Source: Rhodopirellula sp. SM50
GTDB lineage: Bacteria; Planctomycetota; Planctomycetia; Pirellulales; Pirellulaceae
Direction of reading: 5' to 3'
NCBI RefSeq assembly: GCF_002289565.1
Contig: NZ_NTFY01000066.1
Coordinates: 59,187 to 123,186 of the forward strand
Length of the DNA stretch: 64,000 nt
The notes beneath the pieces were generated by a model that ran no database searches, was not told the origin of the DNA, and saw nothing but the letters and a program-made list of their open reading frames with translations. Positions 1 through 8,766 of this stretch are shown in pieces. How positions within the stretch are numbered: the stretch's first letter is position 1; every line of letters starts with the position of its first letter. A program made the position numbers and the translations under genes.

Positions 1-282
1 TTCCACGGCTTTACCGGTGATCCGACGCGTTTTTCCGAAACCATGACGGGCTACTACGGCTTGCAACGCGAGCCGGCATTGGAGGCCGGGGCGTTTACCA
101 AACGCTGGAACGGACGGCCCGTGCATTTCATGCGTCTGACGCACGCTCCGGTCGTCTACAGCGACGCGATCCACCAGAAGTACACCGTGTTCCTGGAACT
201 GAACCAACCCGATTTGGCGTACGGGATCAGCAATGAAGCGCGCAAGATTGTGATTTCAGACCGCCAAACCGGTCGCTGGTAA
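1..282 (+). CDS. C-terminal fragment of unknown protein
   Basis: The reading frame is open from the first base of the window and ends with TAA at 280-282, so this is the last 93 codons of a gene that starts upstream. The visible residues begin FHGFTGDPTRFSE and end SDRQTGRW. I see no membrane segment and no motif I can name. The fragment is rich in aromatic and charged residues, as in a globular domain. It lies on the same strand as the next gene, 113 bp away. Function not recognised. Confidence 0.6.
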   Translation, partial: FHGFTGDPTRFSETMTGYYGLQREPALEAGAFTKRWNGRPVHFMRLTHAPVVYSDAIHQKYTVFLELNQPDLAYGISNEARKIVISDRQTGRW

Positions 283-395
283 TCAATTGCCGCCTTCTGA
301 CTGGCCATCTGAGCCTGTCCGGTAGCCCCACGCTCGTGCCGGGTCTTATGATGCGTCCACACTGATTCTCCAGCTACTCCCAGGGCATCGTTGCC

Positions 396-2018
396 GTGAA
401 TTCAGAATCCTCCGCAAATTCCGATGACGCTTCCCGCGATCGAGAAGCGCCGTCGTCGGCTGAGACCGCTGGCGTCCCAGCTGACGTTCAACCCGAGCCC
501 GGTGCCGAGCCCGTCGGCGGTGCAGCCGCCGACGTCGACACGGCGTCCGTCGGCGCTGATTCACCGCCACGGACCGCCTTGGAAAAGCTACCTTCGATGG
601 CGCGGATCACTTCGGTAATCATGTTGATCGCCGGAATCCTGGTGGTCGGGTTGCTGTTCTACAAGGTCATGGTGGGATTTTTCATTCCATTGTTCATGGC
701 CGCGGCACTGGTCGTCATCTTCCGACCGTTCAACGAGTGGATTCTGAAGAAACTCAAGGGCCGACGACGGACCGCCGCGGTTGCCACGACGTCGCTGATC
801 CTGGCAATCGTGCTGATGCCGATCGTCTTGCTGCTGACCGTGGCCATCGGTCAGTTGACCGGGTTGGTCAGCCGAACAGACTTGGACGATCTGAAAGCGG
901 CATTCGAGCGAGGCCGAACCCGCCTCGGCCTGGAACTTCAACATGCCGACCGCTTCCGCCGACTCGACGAACTGGCCGGAATGTTGGACCAGATCGACGA
1001 ACCCGAATTGGTCCGAGCGCAGATCGCCGAATCGAAGGAGTTGATCACGTTTCTGGAAAAAGAAGTGGTCGGCGCCGCCCCGACGGGCGAATCCAGCGAA
1101 GTTGCGAAAGAGCGACTCAATGAGTTTGCCGACGTCGTCGAGCAATTGGAGACGGTCCAAGAAACAGAAGACCCGGCCGAACGCATCGCCACCGAGGAGC
1201 GTTTCCATCGTGGATCCGTCGTCGCATCGGCATCGATTCATGCTTGGATGAACGCCAAACTGGGCGGCTCCTTTCGGAAAGAAGTCAAACTGCTGACCAA
1301 TCCGAGCGAAAAAGACTTGGCCGAAGCGATCCGCGCGGCACGGGAGTACTTGCAACCACGATTCGTCAAACTGTCCGGGGTGACGGGTAAGGTCGTTGTG
1401 CAAATCGCGATCGGCATGTTGATCATGGTGATCTCGATCTACTTCTTCTTCGTCGACGGACCGGCGATGGTGCACACGCTGATGCGTCTCAGTCCCCTCG
1501 ACGACGCGTACGAGCTACGACTGTTGGGCGAGTTCGAAAAGACCAGCCGCGCGGTCGTGCTGGCGAGTATCCTGAGCGCCCTCGTGCAGGGGCTTCTCGC
1601 CGCGATCGCGTTCTTCTTCTGCGGATTCGAATCCTTCATCTTGTTGTTCATGGTCACAACGGTGATGGCCCTGATTCCGTTCTTGGGCGCCGCATCAGTC
1701 TGGGTGCCCTGTGCCATCTACTTGGCAGCGGTCGACCAAAGCTATGGCGCGGCGATCTTTTTGGCCATCTACGGCGCCGCGGTCGTTTCGTCGATCGACA
1801 ACGTGATCAAAGCCTATGTGCTGCACGGCCACTCGGAATTACACCCACTGGTCGCGCTGCTGAGCGTCCTGGGAGGGGTCCCGGTGTTCGGCCCGATCGG
1901 AATCTTGATCGGTCCCATGGTCGTCGTGTTCCTGCAAACCCTGCTCGAAATCCTCAACCACGAACTCGAACTCCGCGATGCTCACCCCGAGCCAGACGCC
2001 ATCGCCTCGGAAGTGTGA
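396..2018 (+). CDS. AI-2E family transporter (PerM/YdiK-like membrane protein)
   Basis: This 540-aa integral membrane protein has the layout of the AI-2E/PerM (UPF0118) family. A disordered, acidic, Pro/Ala-rich N-terminus (about residues 1-65) is followed by two hydrophobic segments near 71-110, a third near 130-155, a long charged soluble insert (about 156-325), a segment near 335-355, and a block of hydrophobic helices to about 520. Family members are putative exporters or permeases, and the substrate cannot be read from sequence. The start is the GTG at 396. An internal ATG at residue 68 would remove the acidic tail but keep all membrane segments, so it is a possible alternative. TATGAT at 347-352 could be a -10 box, though no good -35 is visible. 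The soluble insert is larger than in typical PerM proteins. Confidence 0.85.
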   Translation: MNSESSANSDDASRDREAPSSAETAGVPADVQPEPGAEPVGGAAADVDTASVGADSPPRTALEKLPSMARITSVIMLIAGILVVGLLFYKVMVGFFIPLFMAAALVVIFRPFNEWILKKLKGRRRTAAVATTSLILAIVLMPIVLLLTVAIGQLTGLVSRTDLDDLKAAFERGRTRLGLELQHADRFRRLDELAGMLDQIDEPELVRAQIAESKELITFLEKEVVGAAPTGESSEVAKERLNEFADVVEQLETVQETEDPAERIATEERFHRGSVVASASIHAWMNAKLGGSFRKEVKLLTNPSEKDLAEAIRAAREYLQPRFVKLSGVTGKVVVQIAIGMLIMVISIYFFFVDGPAMVHTLMRLSPLDDAYELRLLGEFEKTSRAVVLASILSALVQGLLAAIAFFFCGFESFILLFMVTTVMALIPFLGAASVWVPCAIYLAAVDQSYGAAIFLAIYGAAVVSSIDNVIKAYVLHGHSELHPLVALLSVLGGVPVFGPIGILIGPMVVVFLQTLLEILNHELELRDAHPEPDAIASEV

Positions 2019-2020
2019 GG

Positions 2021-2153
2021 TTAGCTGTTAGCTGTTAGCTGTTAGCTGTTAGCTGTTAGCTGTTAGCTGTTAGCTGTTAGCTGTTAGATTTTAGATTTTA
2101 GATTTTAGATTTTAGATTTTAGATTTTAGATTTTAGATTTTAGATTTTAGATT
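2021..2153. repeat. Double heptanucleotide tandem array
   Basis: Nine perfect copies of TTAGCTG (2021-2083) run without a break into ten perfect copies of TTAGATT (2084-2153). Both units are 7 nt long and share the TTAG core, so the phase is kept across the junction. The array starts two bases after the stop codon of the AI-2E gene and ends 50 bp before the M32 peptidase start. Every forward frame contains TAG codons, so it cannot be coding on this strand. Confidence 0.97.
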
Positions 2154-2203
2154 TCCTTGTCTTCCTTTTCCTTTTTTCTGCCCATTATTTTTCTGCCCTC
2201 CCC

Positions 2204-3724
2204 ATGCCCCTCAACGAATCCCAATTCGCATCGGTCTGCTCGACCGCTCGCCGTGCCGCGATCTTCCACTCCGCCGCAGATGCTTTGGAATGGGACGAGC
2301 GGACGGGGATGCCGATCGCAGCCGGTGAGTATCGCGCCGAGCAAGTCAGCACACTCCGTTCCTCGGCACATCAACTGCGCACCGATTCTCAATACGGCGA
2401 CGCACTGCAGCAGTTACTCGAGCACAGCGGCGATTTGGATCCGCACTCTGATCAAGCCGCCACGATCCGGTCGCTGCACCGAGATTTTGTCCGCGACCAA
2501 AAACTTCCACTCGATTTGGTCACCCGCTTGAGCGTCGCGACCGTGCGAGGGCAACAGACCTGGGACGACGCCCGCAAACGAGATTCCTTCGCCGCCTTTC
2601 AGCCCGCGCTGACCGAAATCATCGCATTGAAGCGAGAAGCCGGTTTCCGTATGGCCGAAGGGACCTCACGCAGCGTCTATGAAGCGTTGCTGGACGAATA
2701 TGAACCGGACGCCAAGGTCAGCGAACTGAATCCCGTTTTCAGCGACTTGAAACAGCAGTTGAGCGAATTGATCGTCGCGGTGACCGATTCGCCCCAACAG
2801 CCGAATATCGAGCCGCTTCAACGCAGTTATCCGATCGCGTCACAACGGACCTTCAGTCGCGACGTGGCCGAGTGGGTCGGGTTTGATTTTTCCCGTGGCC
2901 GCTTGGATGAAACCAGCCATCCGTTTTGCACCACGCTGGGTCCAAATGACTGCCGCATTCTGACTCGCTACGAAGAACACTGGCTTCCCAGCGGACTGTT
3001 TGGCACCTTGCACGAAGCCGGACACGGCATGTACGAACAGGGTTTGCGAAACGACTGGTTCGGTTTGCCGCCAGGCAGCTACGTATCGCTGGGCATCCAC
3101 GAGTCCCAGTCACGTTTGTGGGAAAACCAGGTCGGACGAAGCCGTCCGTTCTGGGACTGGTTGTACCCGAAGGCGCAGCAGACTTTTTCGGCCGAACTGG
3201 ACGGAACCGATCTGGAGGAGGTTTATTTTGCGATCAACCAGGTGCGACCGAGCTTGATCCGTGTGGAGGCCGATGAGGCGACGTACAACCTGCACATTCT
3301 GATTCGATTCGAGTTGGAACAGGCGTTGATCAACGAAGAACTCTCGATCAGCGATCTGCCGGAGGCTTGGAATCAACAGTATCAGCAGTGTCTGGGCATC
3401 ACGCCGCCGTCGGACGCCGATGGCGTGCTGCAGGATGTCCACTGGAGTGCGGGATTGTTCGGCTACTTCCCCACGTACACGCTCGGGAACCTGGCCGCGG
3501 CGCAGTTGTTCGACGCCGCCGCGGAAACGTTGGGCGATCTCGACGGCATGATGTCTCGCGGAGAGTTTGCACCATTGCTGCACTGGCTGCGAGACAACGT
3601 CCACCGGCACGGTCGCAATTACAGCGGCAGCGAGTTGATCATCGCCGCGACGGGCAAACCCCTCTCATCGGACCACCTGATGCGTTACCTGGAAAACAAG
3701 TTGCGACCGTTGTACGGAATCTAA
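2204..3724 (+). CDS. M32 family metallocarboxypeptidase (Taq carboxypeptidase type)
   Basis: This 506-aa protein is the usual length for cytoplasmic M32 zinc carboxypeptidases, which release C-terminal residues from peptides. The HEXXH zinc motif is HEAGH at residues 270-274, in the family context LHEAGHGMYEQG. The second family signature, HESQSRLWEN, follows about 35 residues later and supplies the third metal ligand. The C-terminal region has the mostly helical layout typical of the family. There is no signal peptide. The start ATG at 2204 gives MPLNESQFASV, matching the normal N-terminal helix. The gene stands alone on the plus strand between the heptanucleotide array and convergent rlmN. 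Confidence 0.95.
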   Translation: MPLNESQFASVCSTARRAAIFHSAADALEWDERTGMPIAAGEYRAEQVSTLRSSAHQLRTDSQYGDALQQLLEHSGDLDPHSDQAATIRSLHRDFVRDQKLPLDLVTRLSVATVRGQQTWDDARKRDSFAAFQPALTEIIALKREAGFRMAEGTSRSVYEALLDEYEPDAKVSELNPVFSDLKQQLSELIVAVTDSPQQPNIEPLQRSYPIASQRTFSRDVAEWVGFDFSRGRLDETSHPFCTTLGPNDCRILTRYEEHWLPSGLFGTLHEAGHGMYEQGLRNDWFGLPPGSYVSLGIHESQSRLWENQVGRSRPFWDWLYPKAQQTFSAELDGTDLEEVYFAINQVRPSLIRVEADEATYNLHILIRFELEQALINEELSISDLPEAWNQQYQQCLGITPPSDADGVLQDVHWSAGLFGYFPTYTLGNLAAAQLFDAAAETLGDLDGMMSRGEFAPLLHWLRDNVHRHGRNYSGSELIIAATGKPLSSDHLMRYLENKLRPLYGI

Positions 3725-3774
3725 CCGCGTTTTTCGTACGTTGCCGGACGCGTCGTGCATAAGTCCCAGCACGC

Positions 3775-3821
3775 GGCGTCGGCCCAACGCCGACGCCCCC
3801 GGCGCCAAGCGGGGTATTTTT
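3775..3821. terminator. Candidate terminator hairpin between convergent genes
   Basis: A perfect 9-bp stem (GGCGTCGGC at 3775-3783, GCCGACGCC at 3789-3797) with a 5-nt loop lies 50 bp after the M32 gene. A run of five T follows only at 3817-3821, about 20 nt beyond the stem, so this is not a textbook intrinsic terminator. Its position between convergent genes favours a termination role. Confidence 0.35.
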
Positions 3822-3901
3822 GTTAGCGGCAGGGCGCGAGCCCTCCGGTCTTTCACGGTGTTTTTGAAACGCAACCGGCCCGCTCGCGCCGTTCCGCTAA
3901 C
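3822..3901. repeat. Dispersed palindrome family A, copy 1 (80 bp)
   Basis: An imperfect inverted repeat runs from GTTAGCGGCAGGGCGCGAG to its near-complement ending CGTTCCGCTAAC, with the central sequence TTTCACGGTGTTTTTGAAA. The copy at 25435-25514 has the same length in the opposite orientation. Related copies with a different loop are at 8227-8300 and 17801-18087. It has no coding capacity. Confidence 0.9.
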
Positions 3902-3986
3902 TCCTTCAGCGCCAATGTAGATGGCATTGCGTGCAGAGATCATCACCACGCGCCGGTCGCTCACGCGTCCCGCTGAAATCTGGTTT

Positions 3987-5090
3987 TCAGTGCGGCTTCC
4001 GATTGCGTCGCAGCTGTCCGCAGGCGGCGTCGATTTCGTCGCCTTTGCGTTGCCGAAACATGACGTTGACGCCCGCGGATTCGAGAATCTGACGGAACTC
4101 CGCGATCGCTCGTTGGCTGGGTGTCTGGTACGGCAACCCTTCGACCGGGTTGTACGGGATGACGTTCAGCAGCACCGTGCGATGTCGCAGCAGTTGCGCC
4201 AGTTCTCGCGCATGTTCCGCACCGTCGTTGACGCCGCCCAGCAAAACGTATTCAAACGTCAGCCGCCGCCCGCTGGCGGCGAAGTAGCGATCGGCCGCGG
4301 CCAGGACGGCATCGATGCCGATCTTCTCATTCACCGGAACAAGTTGGCTGCGCAATTCTTCGTTCGGTGCGTGCAGACTGACGGCAAGGTTGTAGGGCAC
4401 ACCCTTGTTTGCCAACCGATCGATCGCCGGTGGTAAGCCCACGGTGCTGATCGTGATCCGGCGCGGGCTGATCCCCAATCCGTCGGCCGACTTCGCGGTC
4501 TCAAGCGCCCCGAGCACGCGATCCAGATTTGCCAGCGGTTCGCCCATGCCCATCATCACGATGTGACTCAACCGTTCCTCCGGTTCCAGCCGAGCCTGCA
4601 GTCGAAGCATTTGCTCGACGATTTCACCACGCGTCAAATTGCGATCGACCCCATCGAGCCCACTGGCGCAGAACACACAGCCCATCGCGCAACCGACTTG
4701 GCTGCTGACACAGATACTGCGGCGATTTCCATCGCGCAACAGCACGCATTCCACTTCTCCACCGTCGGCCAATCGCACCAGCAGTTTATCGGTGCCGTCA
4801 CGGCTGGTTTGCACCGCCGCCTCGTCGGATCGGTAAATCACAAACTCCGACGCCAGTTGTTCACGGAGCGTTTTGGGCAGGTCGCTCATTGAGTCGAAAT
4901 CACGCGCCCGCTTTTCATAGACCCATCCGAAAACCTGCTTGGCACGGAACTTGGGTTGGCCGTGCTCGACCAACCATTGCTGGAATTCGGCAAACGAAAG
5001 ATCCAGCAGGTGCGCGCGGCCGTCCCGCGCGGACGGCTCATTCGGGGTGGACTCGGTTTGGATGACGGGAAGATTCACGCAGACCAACAC
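3987..5090 (-). CDS. rlmN: 23S rRNA (adenine2503-C2)-methyltransferase RlmN
   Basis: This radical-SAM enzyme methylates C2 of A2503 in 23S rRNA, and in many bacteria also A37 of some tRNAs. The 367-aa length is normal. The 4Fe-4S motif CxxxCxxC is C134-AMG-C138-VF-C141. A conserved C-terminal cysteine (C357, in AACGQL) is placed like the one that forms the methyl-transfer intermediate. Further family blocks visible are GMGEPLANLD, ISTVGLPPAI, SLHAPNEELR and the PYNPVEG segment. The N-terminal domain contains KFRAKQVFGWVYEK, typical of RlmN rather than Cfr. The ATG at 5090 adds about 25 residues before the conserved domain, and there is no later methionine before residue 68. It is convergent with the M32 peptidase. 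Confidence 0.96.
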   Translation of the reverse strand: MLVCVNLPVIQTESTPNEPSARDGRAHLLDLSFAEFQQWLVEHGQPKFRAKQVFGWVYEKRARDFDSMSDLPKTLREQLASEFVIYRSDEAAVQTSRDGTDKLLVRLADGGEVECVLLRDGNRRSICVSSQVGCAMGCVFCASGLDGVDRNLTRGEIVEQMLRLQARLEPEERLSHIVMMGMGEPLANLDRVLGALETAKSADGLGISPRRITISTVGLPPAIDRLANKGVPYNLAVSLHAPNEELRSQLVPVNEKIGIDAVLAAADRYFAASGRRLTFEYVLLGGVNDGAEHARELAQLLRHRTVLLNVIPYNPVEGLPYQTPSQRAIAEFRQILESAGVNVMFRQRKGDEIDAACGQLRRNRKPH

Positions 5091-5187
5091 GCGGTAAAAG
5101 GAGGCGAGGCACTCGACATGCCGACCGATCGAACCCTACGCTAATGGGAAAGACGGCTTTCTGGAACGCCCTCAATTTACCCGCAAG

Positions 5188-6375
5188 ATGAAAGAAATCG
5201 TAGTCAACGAAGAGGAAGCCCTGGCCAGGTACCTGGATTTAACCGCAATCCAGGGCGGTAGTGGTCAAGAACGCGACGTTGCCGACCGCATCGCTGAGAC
5301 CTTGATTCAGGCGGGACTGGACAAATCCGCGATCCAATTCGATGGTGCCGAAACCCGGACCCGAATGCCCGGCAATTGCGGCAACTTGATCGTTCATCTG
5401 CCGGGCAGCGGCAAGGGCCCCCGGACGATGCTCTCGGCACACATGGACACGGTCCCGATCTGTCTCGGCAGCGACCCGGTCGTCGAAGGGGACCGTGTTC
5501 ACAGCCGCGGCGGAACCGGGTTGGGGGCGGACGACCGGGGCGGCTGCGCAGCCATCCTGACCGCCGCGATCGAACGACTGCGACTGGGACGGTCCGACCT
5601 CGATCCCGCCGTGATCGCGTTTTTCATTCAAGAGGAAATCGGACTGGAAGGGGCACGTCATCTGGACGCGTCGATGGTCGGTCCCGTGGATCGGGCGTTC
5701 AATTTTGACGGCGGCGCGATCGAAAAGGTCACCATCGGTGCGATCGGCGGTGAGCGGATGGAAATCTGTCTGACCGGAATCCCCGCGCACGCCGGTGCCG
5801 CCCCGGAACAGGGGGCCAGCGCAATTGTGATGGCGGCCAAAGCGATCGCCGACCTGGAATCCGACGGCTGGCTCGGTCGAATCGAAAAGCAAGGACGCAG
5901 CGGGACGGCGAACGTCGGCGTGATCCAGGGGGGCGACGCCACCAACGTGGTCACCCCCCTGGTGACCTTGCGAGCCGAAGCACGCAGCCATGACCCCGAG
6001 TTCCGATCACAAATCGTCTCCCAAATCCGTGCCGCGTTCGAAGCCGCCGCCGACTCGGTCACCAACGTCGCTGGTCTGTGCGGCAAATGTGATTTCAAGT
6101 CGCGCGTCGACTATGAAGCCTTCTGCCTGGCCGACAACGATCCTTCCGTCGAAACCCTCGAACAAGCACTCAAAGCCATCGGACGAGAGCCCTACCGCCA
6201 AGTCGCCGGCGGAGGGTTGGATGCGAACTGGTTGAAGGAACACGGCATCCACGCCGTCACCGTCGGCTGTGGCCAAGAGAACATTCACACCGCTGACGAG
6301 CGATTGAACATTCCTGATTACCTGGCAGCGTGCCGAGTCGCGACCCGGTTGATCTGTCCATCCGACGATTCATGA
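5188..6375 (+). CDS. M20 family peptidase, PepT-like
   Basis: This 395-aa cytoplasmic metallopeptidase belongs to the M20 group and is closest in layout to PepT-like tripeptidases. Metal-site motifs are in order: H85 and D87 in SAHMDTVP, the bridging D115 in GLGADDRGG, and the catalytic/metal pair E149-E150 in FFIQEEIGLEG. The dimerisation (lid) domain lies at about residues 185-300. A late conserved His is found in ENIHTADE. It probably uses a di-zinc site to trim small peptides. The stop codon overlaps the start of the next gene by four bases (ATGA, 6372-6375), indicating translational coupling to the [2Fe-2S] protein. Confidence 0.92.
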   Translation: MKEIVVNEEEALARYLDLTAIQGGSGQERDVADRIAETLIQAGLDKSAIQFDGAETRTRMPGNCGNLIVHLPGSGKGPRTMLSAHMDTVPICLGSDPVVEGDRVHSRGGTGLGADDRGGCAAILTAAIERLRLGRSDLDPAVIAFFIQEEIGLEGARHLDASMVGPVDRAFNFDGGAIEKVTIGAIGGERMEICLTGIPAHAGAAPEQGASAIVMAAKAIADLESDGWLGRIEKQGRSGTANVGVIQGGDATNVVTPLVTLRAEARSHDPEFRSQIVSQIRAAFEAAADSVTNVAGLCGKCDFKSRVDYEAFCLADNDPSVETLEQALKAIGREPYRQVAGGGLDANWLKEHGIHAVTVGCGQENIHTADERLNIPDYLAACRVATRLICPSDDS

Positions 6376-6617
6376 ACGACGACCAACCGATCTGCCTGTG
6401 CTTTGGCGTTGCCAAACGGAAAGTCGTCCAGTTCATTCGGACCGAACATCCGAAAACGGCATCGCAACTATCGGAGTGCTTTGGGGCCGGTACCGGCTGT
6501 GGTTGGTGCCGACCCTATTTGGAACAACTTTGGAAATCCGAGACGCCCGAATCGGAAGCCTTACCGGACGCAGATCAATACGCGATCGATCGGCAAGAGT
6601 ACCGCGACGCGAAGTAG
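6372..6617 (+). CDS. BFD-like [2Fe-2S]-binding protein
   Basis: This 81-aa protein has the bacterioferritin-associated ferredoxin (BFD) pattern: C8-x-C10 near the N-terminus and C43-x-x-C46 in the segment GTGCGWC, with a helical stretch between. These four cysteines would hold one [2Fe-2S] cluster. BFD proteins release iron from bacterioferritin, and BFD-like domains also occur in nitrite reductase and NifU proteins. The ATG at 6372 is chosen because it overlaps the upstream stop as ATGA and directly precedes the domain. An upstream ATG at 6330 would overlap the peptidase gene by 46 bases. No bacterioferritin gene is nearby, so the partner is unknown. Confidence 0.85.
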   Translation: MNDDQPICLCFGVAKRKVVQFIRTEHPKTASQLSECFGAGTGCGWCRPYLEQLWKSETPESEALPDADQYAIDRQEYRDAK

Positions 6618-6675
6618 GTCGTGATCGCTGAAGCGACGGGTCGGGACGCCGTCCCACACTCGGATCGATGGGCTT

Positions 6676-6681
6676 TATACT
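6676..6681 (+). promoter_or_regulatory. Candidate -10 box of the sulfatase gene
   Basis: TATACT lies 43 nt before the preferred sulfatase ATG (6725). It is downstream of the alternative ATG at 6668, which supports the shorter start. No clear -35 is visible at the right distance. Confidence 0.35.
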
Positions 6682-6724
6682 GCGGGTCTGCAGTTCCGTT
6701 CCTACCCGCCTGATCGTGACACCG

Positions 6725-8149
6725 ATGCCCCTGCCACAACTCCTCCGCACTTTGCCTCTCGTCTTCGGTGCTTGCTTCGCATTCGCGTCGTGCACCGTCA
6801 TCGCCGCCGAGGATCGCCCCAACATCATTTACATCATGGTCGATGACCTGGGTTACGGCGATCTGGGAAGCTATGGCCAGAAAGAAATTCAAACGCCTCA
6901 TCTGGATCAAATGGCAGCGGAAGGGATGCGATTCACGGACCATTACGCCGGCCACACGGTTTGCCGCCCGTCGCGTTTGGTGCTTTGGACGGGTCAACAT
7001 GTCGGCCACACGGGGCTGACCGGCAATCGTCCGTTCTCCTTGACCGGCAAAGAACAAACGGTCGCCAAATTGCTGCAACAAGCCGGATACGCGACCGGAG
7101 GCGTCGGAAAGTGGGCACTGGGTAACGTCAACGACCCGGCGGAGATCGATAACGACGGCCACCCCAATCGAAACGGATTCGATTATTGGTACGGCTACAT
7201 GAATCAAAGCAACGCGCACAACTACTATCCGCCGTTTCTGTGGGAAAACGATCGGCAAGACTTCTTGCCCGGAAACGTTCTGATGGACGCCCCGGGCGCC
7301 CGCGGACGCGTCTCGAAGCAGAAAGAAACGTACTCGCACGACAAGCTGACCGACGCGGCGCTGGACTTCATCCAACGTAACTATCGCAGCCCGTTTCTGT
7401 TGCACATCCACTGGACCATTCCGCATGCGAACAACGAAGGCGGACGGGTGCTGAAGGACGGTATGGAAGTCCCCGACTATGGCATTTATGCTGACCGCCA
7501 GTGGCCGAACCCGGAAAAAGGCTTTGCGGCGATGATCACCCGCATGGATGCCGATGTCGGTCGCCTGTTCAATTTGTTGAAGGATCTTTCGATCGACGAC
7601 GACACGCTCGTGATCTTCACTTCCGATAATGGCCCCCACCGAGAAGGCAATCACGATCACGAGTTCTTTGATTCCAACGGCCCGCTGAAAGGTTACAAAC
7701 GTTCGATGCACGACGGTGGGATCCGTGTCCCGATGATCGCCCGCTGGCCCGCCAAGGTTGCCGCCGGAACTCAATCCGATTTGCCGTCGGCGTTTTGGGA
7801 TTTCTTACCCACCGCCTGCGATGCGGCGGGCGTCGAACCGCCAAACCATATCGATGGCATCTCGTATTTGCCGACGTTGACCGGTAAGAACGATTCCCAG
7901 CAGAAACACGAGTATCTGTATTGGGCCAGCCAAGAGGGCGAAACGTCGATCGGTATCCGGCGCGGCCCCTGGAAATTGGTGCGTTACCGAAAGAACCGAG
8001 CCGGCAAAGCGGATTGGCGATTGTATGACCTCCGCAGCGATCTCGAAGAAGCCAACGATCTCGCCGCGACGCACCCGGAACGGGTCCAGGAGATCCTGTC
8101 GCTGGTCCAGCGCGACGGCCTGCCGCTGGAGACGAAAGCGAAACGCTGA
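6725..8149 (+). CDS. Secreted sulfatase (formylglycine-dependent)
   Basis: This 474-aa sulfatase hydrolyses sulfate esters, probably of sulfated polysaccharides or glycosides, in the periplasm or outside the cell. The start at 6725 gives MPLPQLLRTL followed by a hydrophobic stretch ending around SCTVIAAE, a normal signal peptide. The 19-residue longer form starting at 6668 would bury it. Sulfatase features: the calcium-site motif IMVDDLGYGD shortly after the signal; the modification motif C80-R-P-S-R84, where C80 becomes formylglycine; GVGKWALGN; and TSDNGPHREGNHDHEFF, carrying the C-terminal metal ligands. The protein belongs to the sulfatase class that is greatly expanded in planctomycetes. 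The maturase is not in this window. Confidence 0.93.
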   Translation: MPLPQLLRTLPLVFGACFAFASCTVIAAEDRPNIIYIMVDDLGYGDLGSYGQKEIQTPHLDQMAAEGMRFTDHYAGHTVCRPSRLVLWTGQHVGHTGLTGNRPFSLTGKEQTVAKLLQQAGYATGGVGKWALGNVNDPAEIDNDGHPNRNGFDYWYGYMNQSNAHNYYPPFLWENDRQDFLPGNVLMDAPGARGRVSKQKETYSHDKLTDAALDFIQRNYRSPFLLHIHWTIPHANNEGGRVLKDGMEVPDYGIYADRQWPNPEKGFAAMITRMDADVGRLFNLLKDLSIDDDTLVIFTSDNGPHREGNHDHEFFDSNGPLKGYKRSMHDGGIRVPMIARWPAKVAAGTQSDLPSAFWDFLPTACDAAGVEPPNHIDGISYLPTLTGKNDSQQKHEYLYWASQEGETSIGIRRGPWKLVRYRKNRAGKADWRLYDLRSDLEEANDLAATHPERVQEILSLVQRDGLPLETKAKR

Positions 8150-8171
8150 TGCCGTTCGTACTGACGCACTT

Positions 8172-8335
8172 GTTCCCGGGCTCCGCCCTACGCCGTGAAC
8201 GATTTCTTTCCTGTGTTTTACGAGGTGTTAGCGGCAGGGCGCGAGCCCTCCGGTTCCGCATCTTTGCCGAAACACCGAAGGGCTCGCGCCCTGCCGCTAA
8301 TAAATTGTTCACGGCGTAGGACTCCGCCCGGGAAC
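8172..8335. repeat. Dispersed palindrome family A, copy 2 (164 bp, with outer arms)
   Basis: The inner palindrome at 8227-8300 (GTTAGCGGCAGGGCGCGAG to its complement) is enclosed by outer arms at 8172-8200 and 8307-8335. The outer arms match over their first ten bases (GTTCCCGGGC) and last twelve (TACGCCGTGAAC). The central seven bases instead keep the same orientation in both arms. The element is non-coding. The copy at 17801-18087 has the same outer arms. Confidence 0.9.
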
Positions 8336-8339
8336 ACAC

Positions 8340-8766
8340 TGCCTTGGAGGCTCCGCCTCCCGTGATAGCCAGGCGGAGCCCGGGCTGCGTAGAATGCCCG
8401 CGATTTCATGCGCTGTGCCGGATGAAACTTTGGTCGTTGTTGTTCCGCACAGCCCAGGCGGAGCCTCGCGAGAAGTGCGTTACGAATTTTGGCGGTTTCA
8501 GTTCCGTTGGGGGCTTCGTGGGATCAGCCGTTTGGCGCCAGCCTACGGGCCCCGTTGTTGCGAGGCCCGAACGCTTGCGCGAATCGGCTGATGTCAATCG
8601 TGTTTTTGATACCCAACCGCTCCATGCTCATCAATGGTCCATCGAAGAATCGGTTCGGCGCGGGAAGCGCGTTACGAGGCGGAGCCTCGTAACGAGTAAT
8701 GTTCCAAGGCGGAGCCTTGGAACGGGGGCGACCGAGCCGATGTACGTCGCTACTTGATGTACGTCG
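8340..8766. repeat. Cluster of short GGAGGCTCCGCC-type palindromes
   Basis: This gap between the sulfatase and the next minus-strand gene holds several small inverted repeats built on AGGCGGAGCCT, at about 8343-8380, 8450-8470, 8670-8695 and 8705-8727. It also contains a 66-bp repeat (8382-8447) shared with the right end of the window. No credible coding sequence was found: the small open frames here are repeat-derived. Confidence 0.75.
8382..8447. repeat. 66-bp dispersed repeat F, copy 1
   Basis: It is about 91% identical (60 of 66 positions by eye) and equal in length to 63922-63987. It starts GGGCTGCGTAGAATGCCCG and ends TGTTCCG. Both copies sit next to GGCGGAGCC-type palindromes. Confidence 0.9.

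Noticed and set aside
588..1475. 295-codon minus-strand open frame
   Set aside because: Antisense to the AI-2E membrane protein, and rich in His/Asp/Gln, as expected from complementing hydrophobic codons.
2021..2153. Telomere-like array
   Set aside because: It is internal to the chromosome segment between two ordinary genes, and the unit sequence differs from known telomere repeats.
6668..6724. Earlier start for the sulfatase
   Set aside because: It would place 19 residues before a good signal peptide and lies upstream of the likely -10 box.
8344..8757. 137-codon open frame between sulfatase and the unknown secreted protein
   Set aside because: It consists almost entirely of GGCGGAGCC-type palindromes and the 66-bp repeat.
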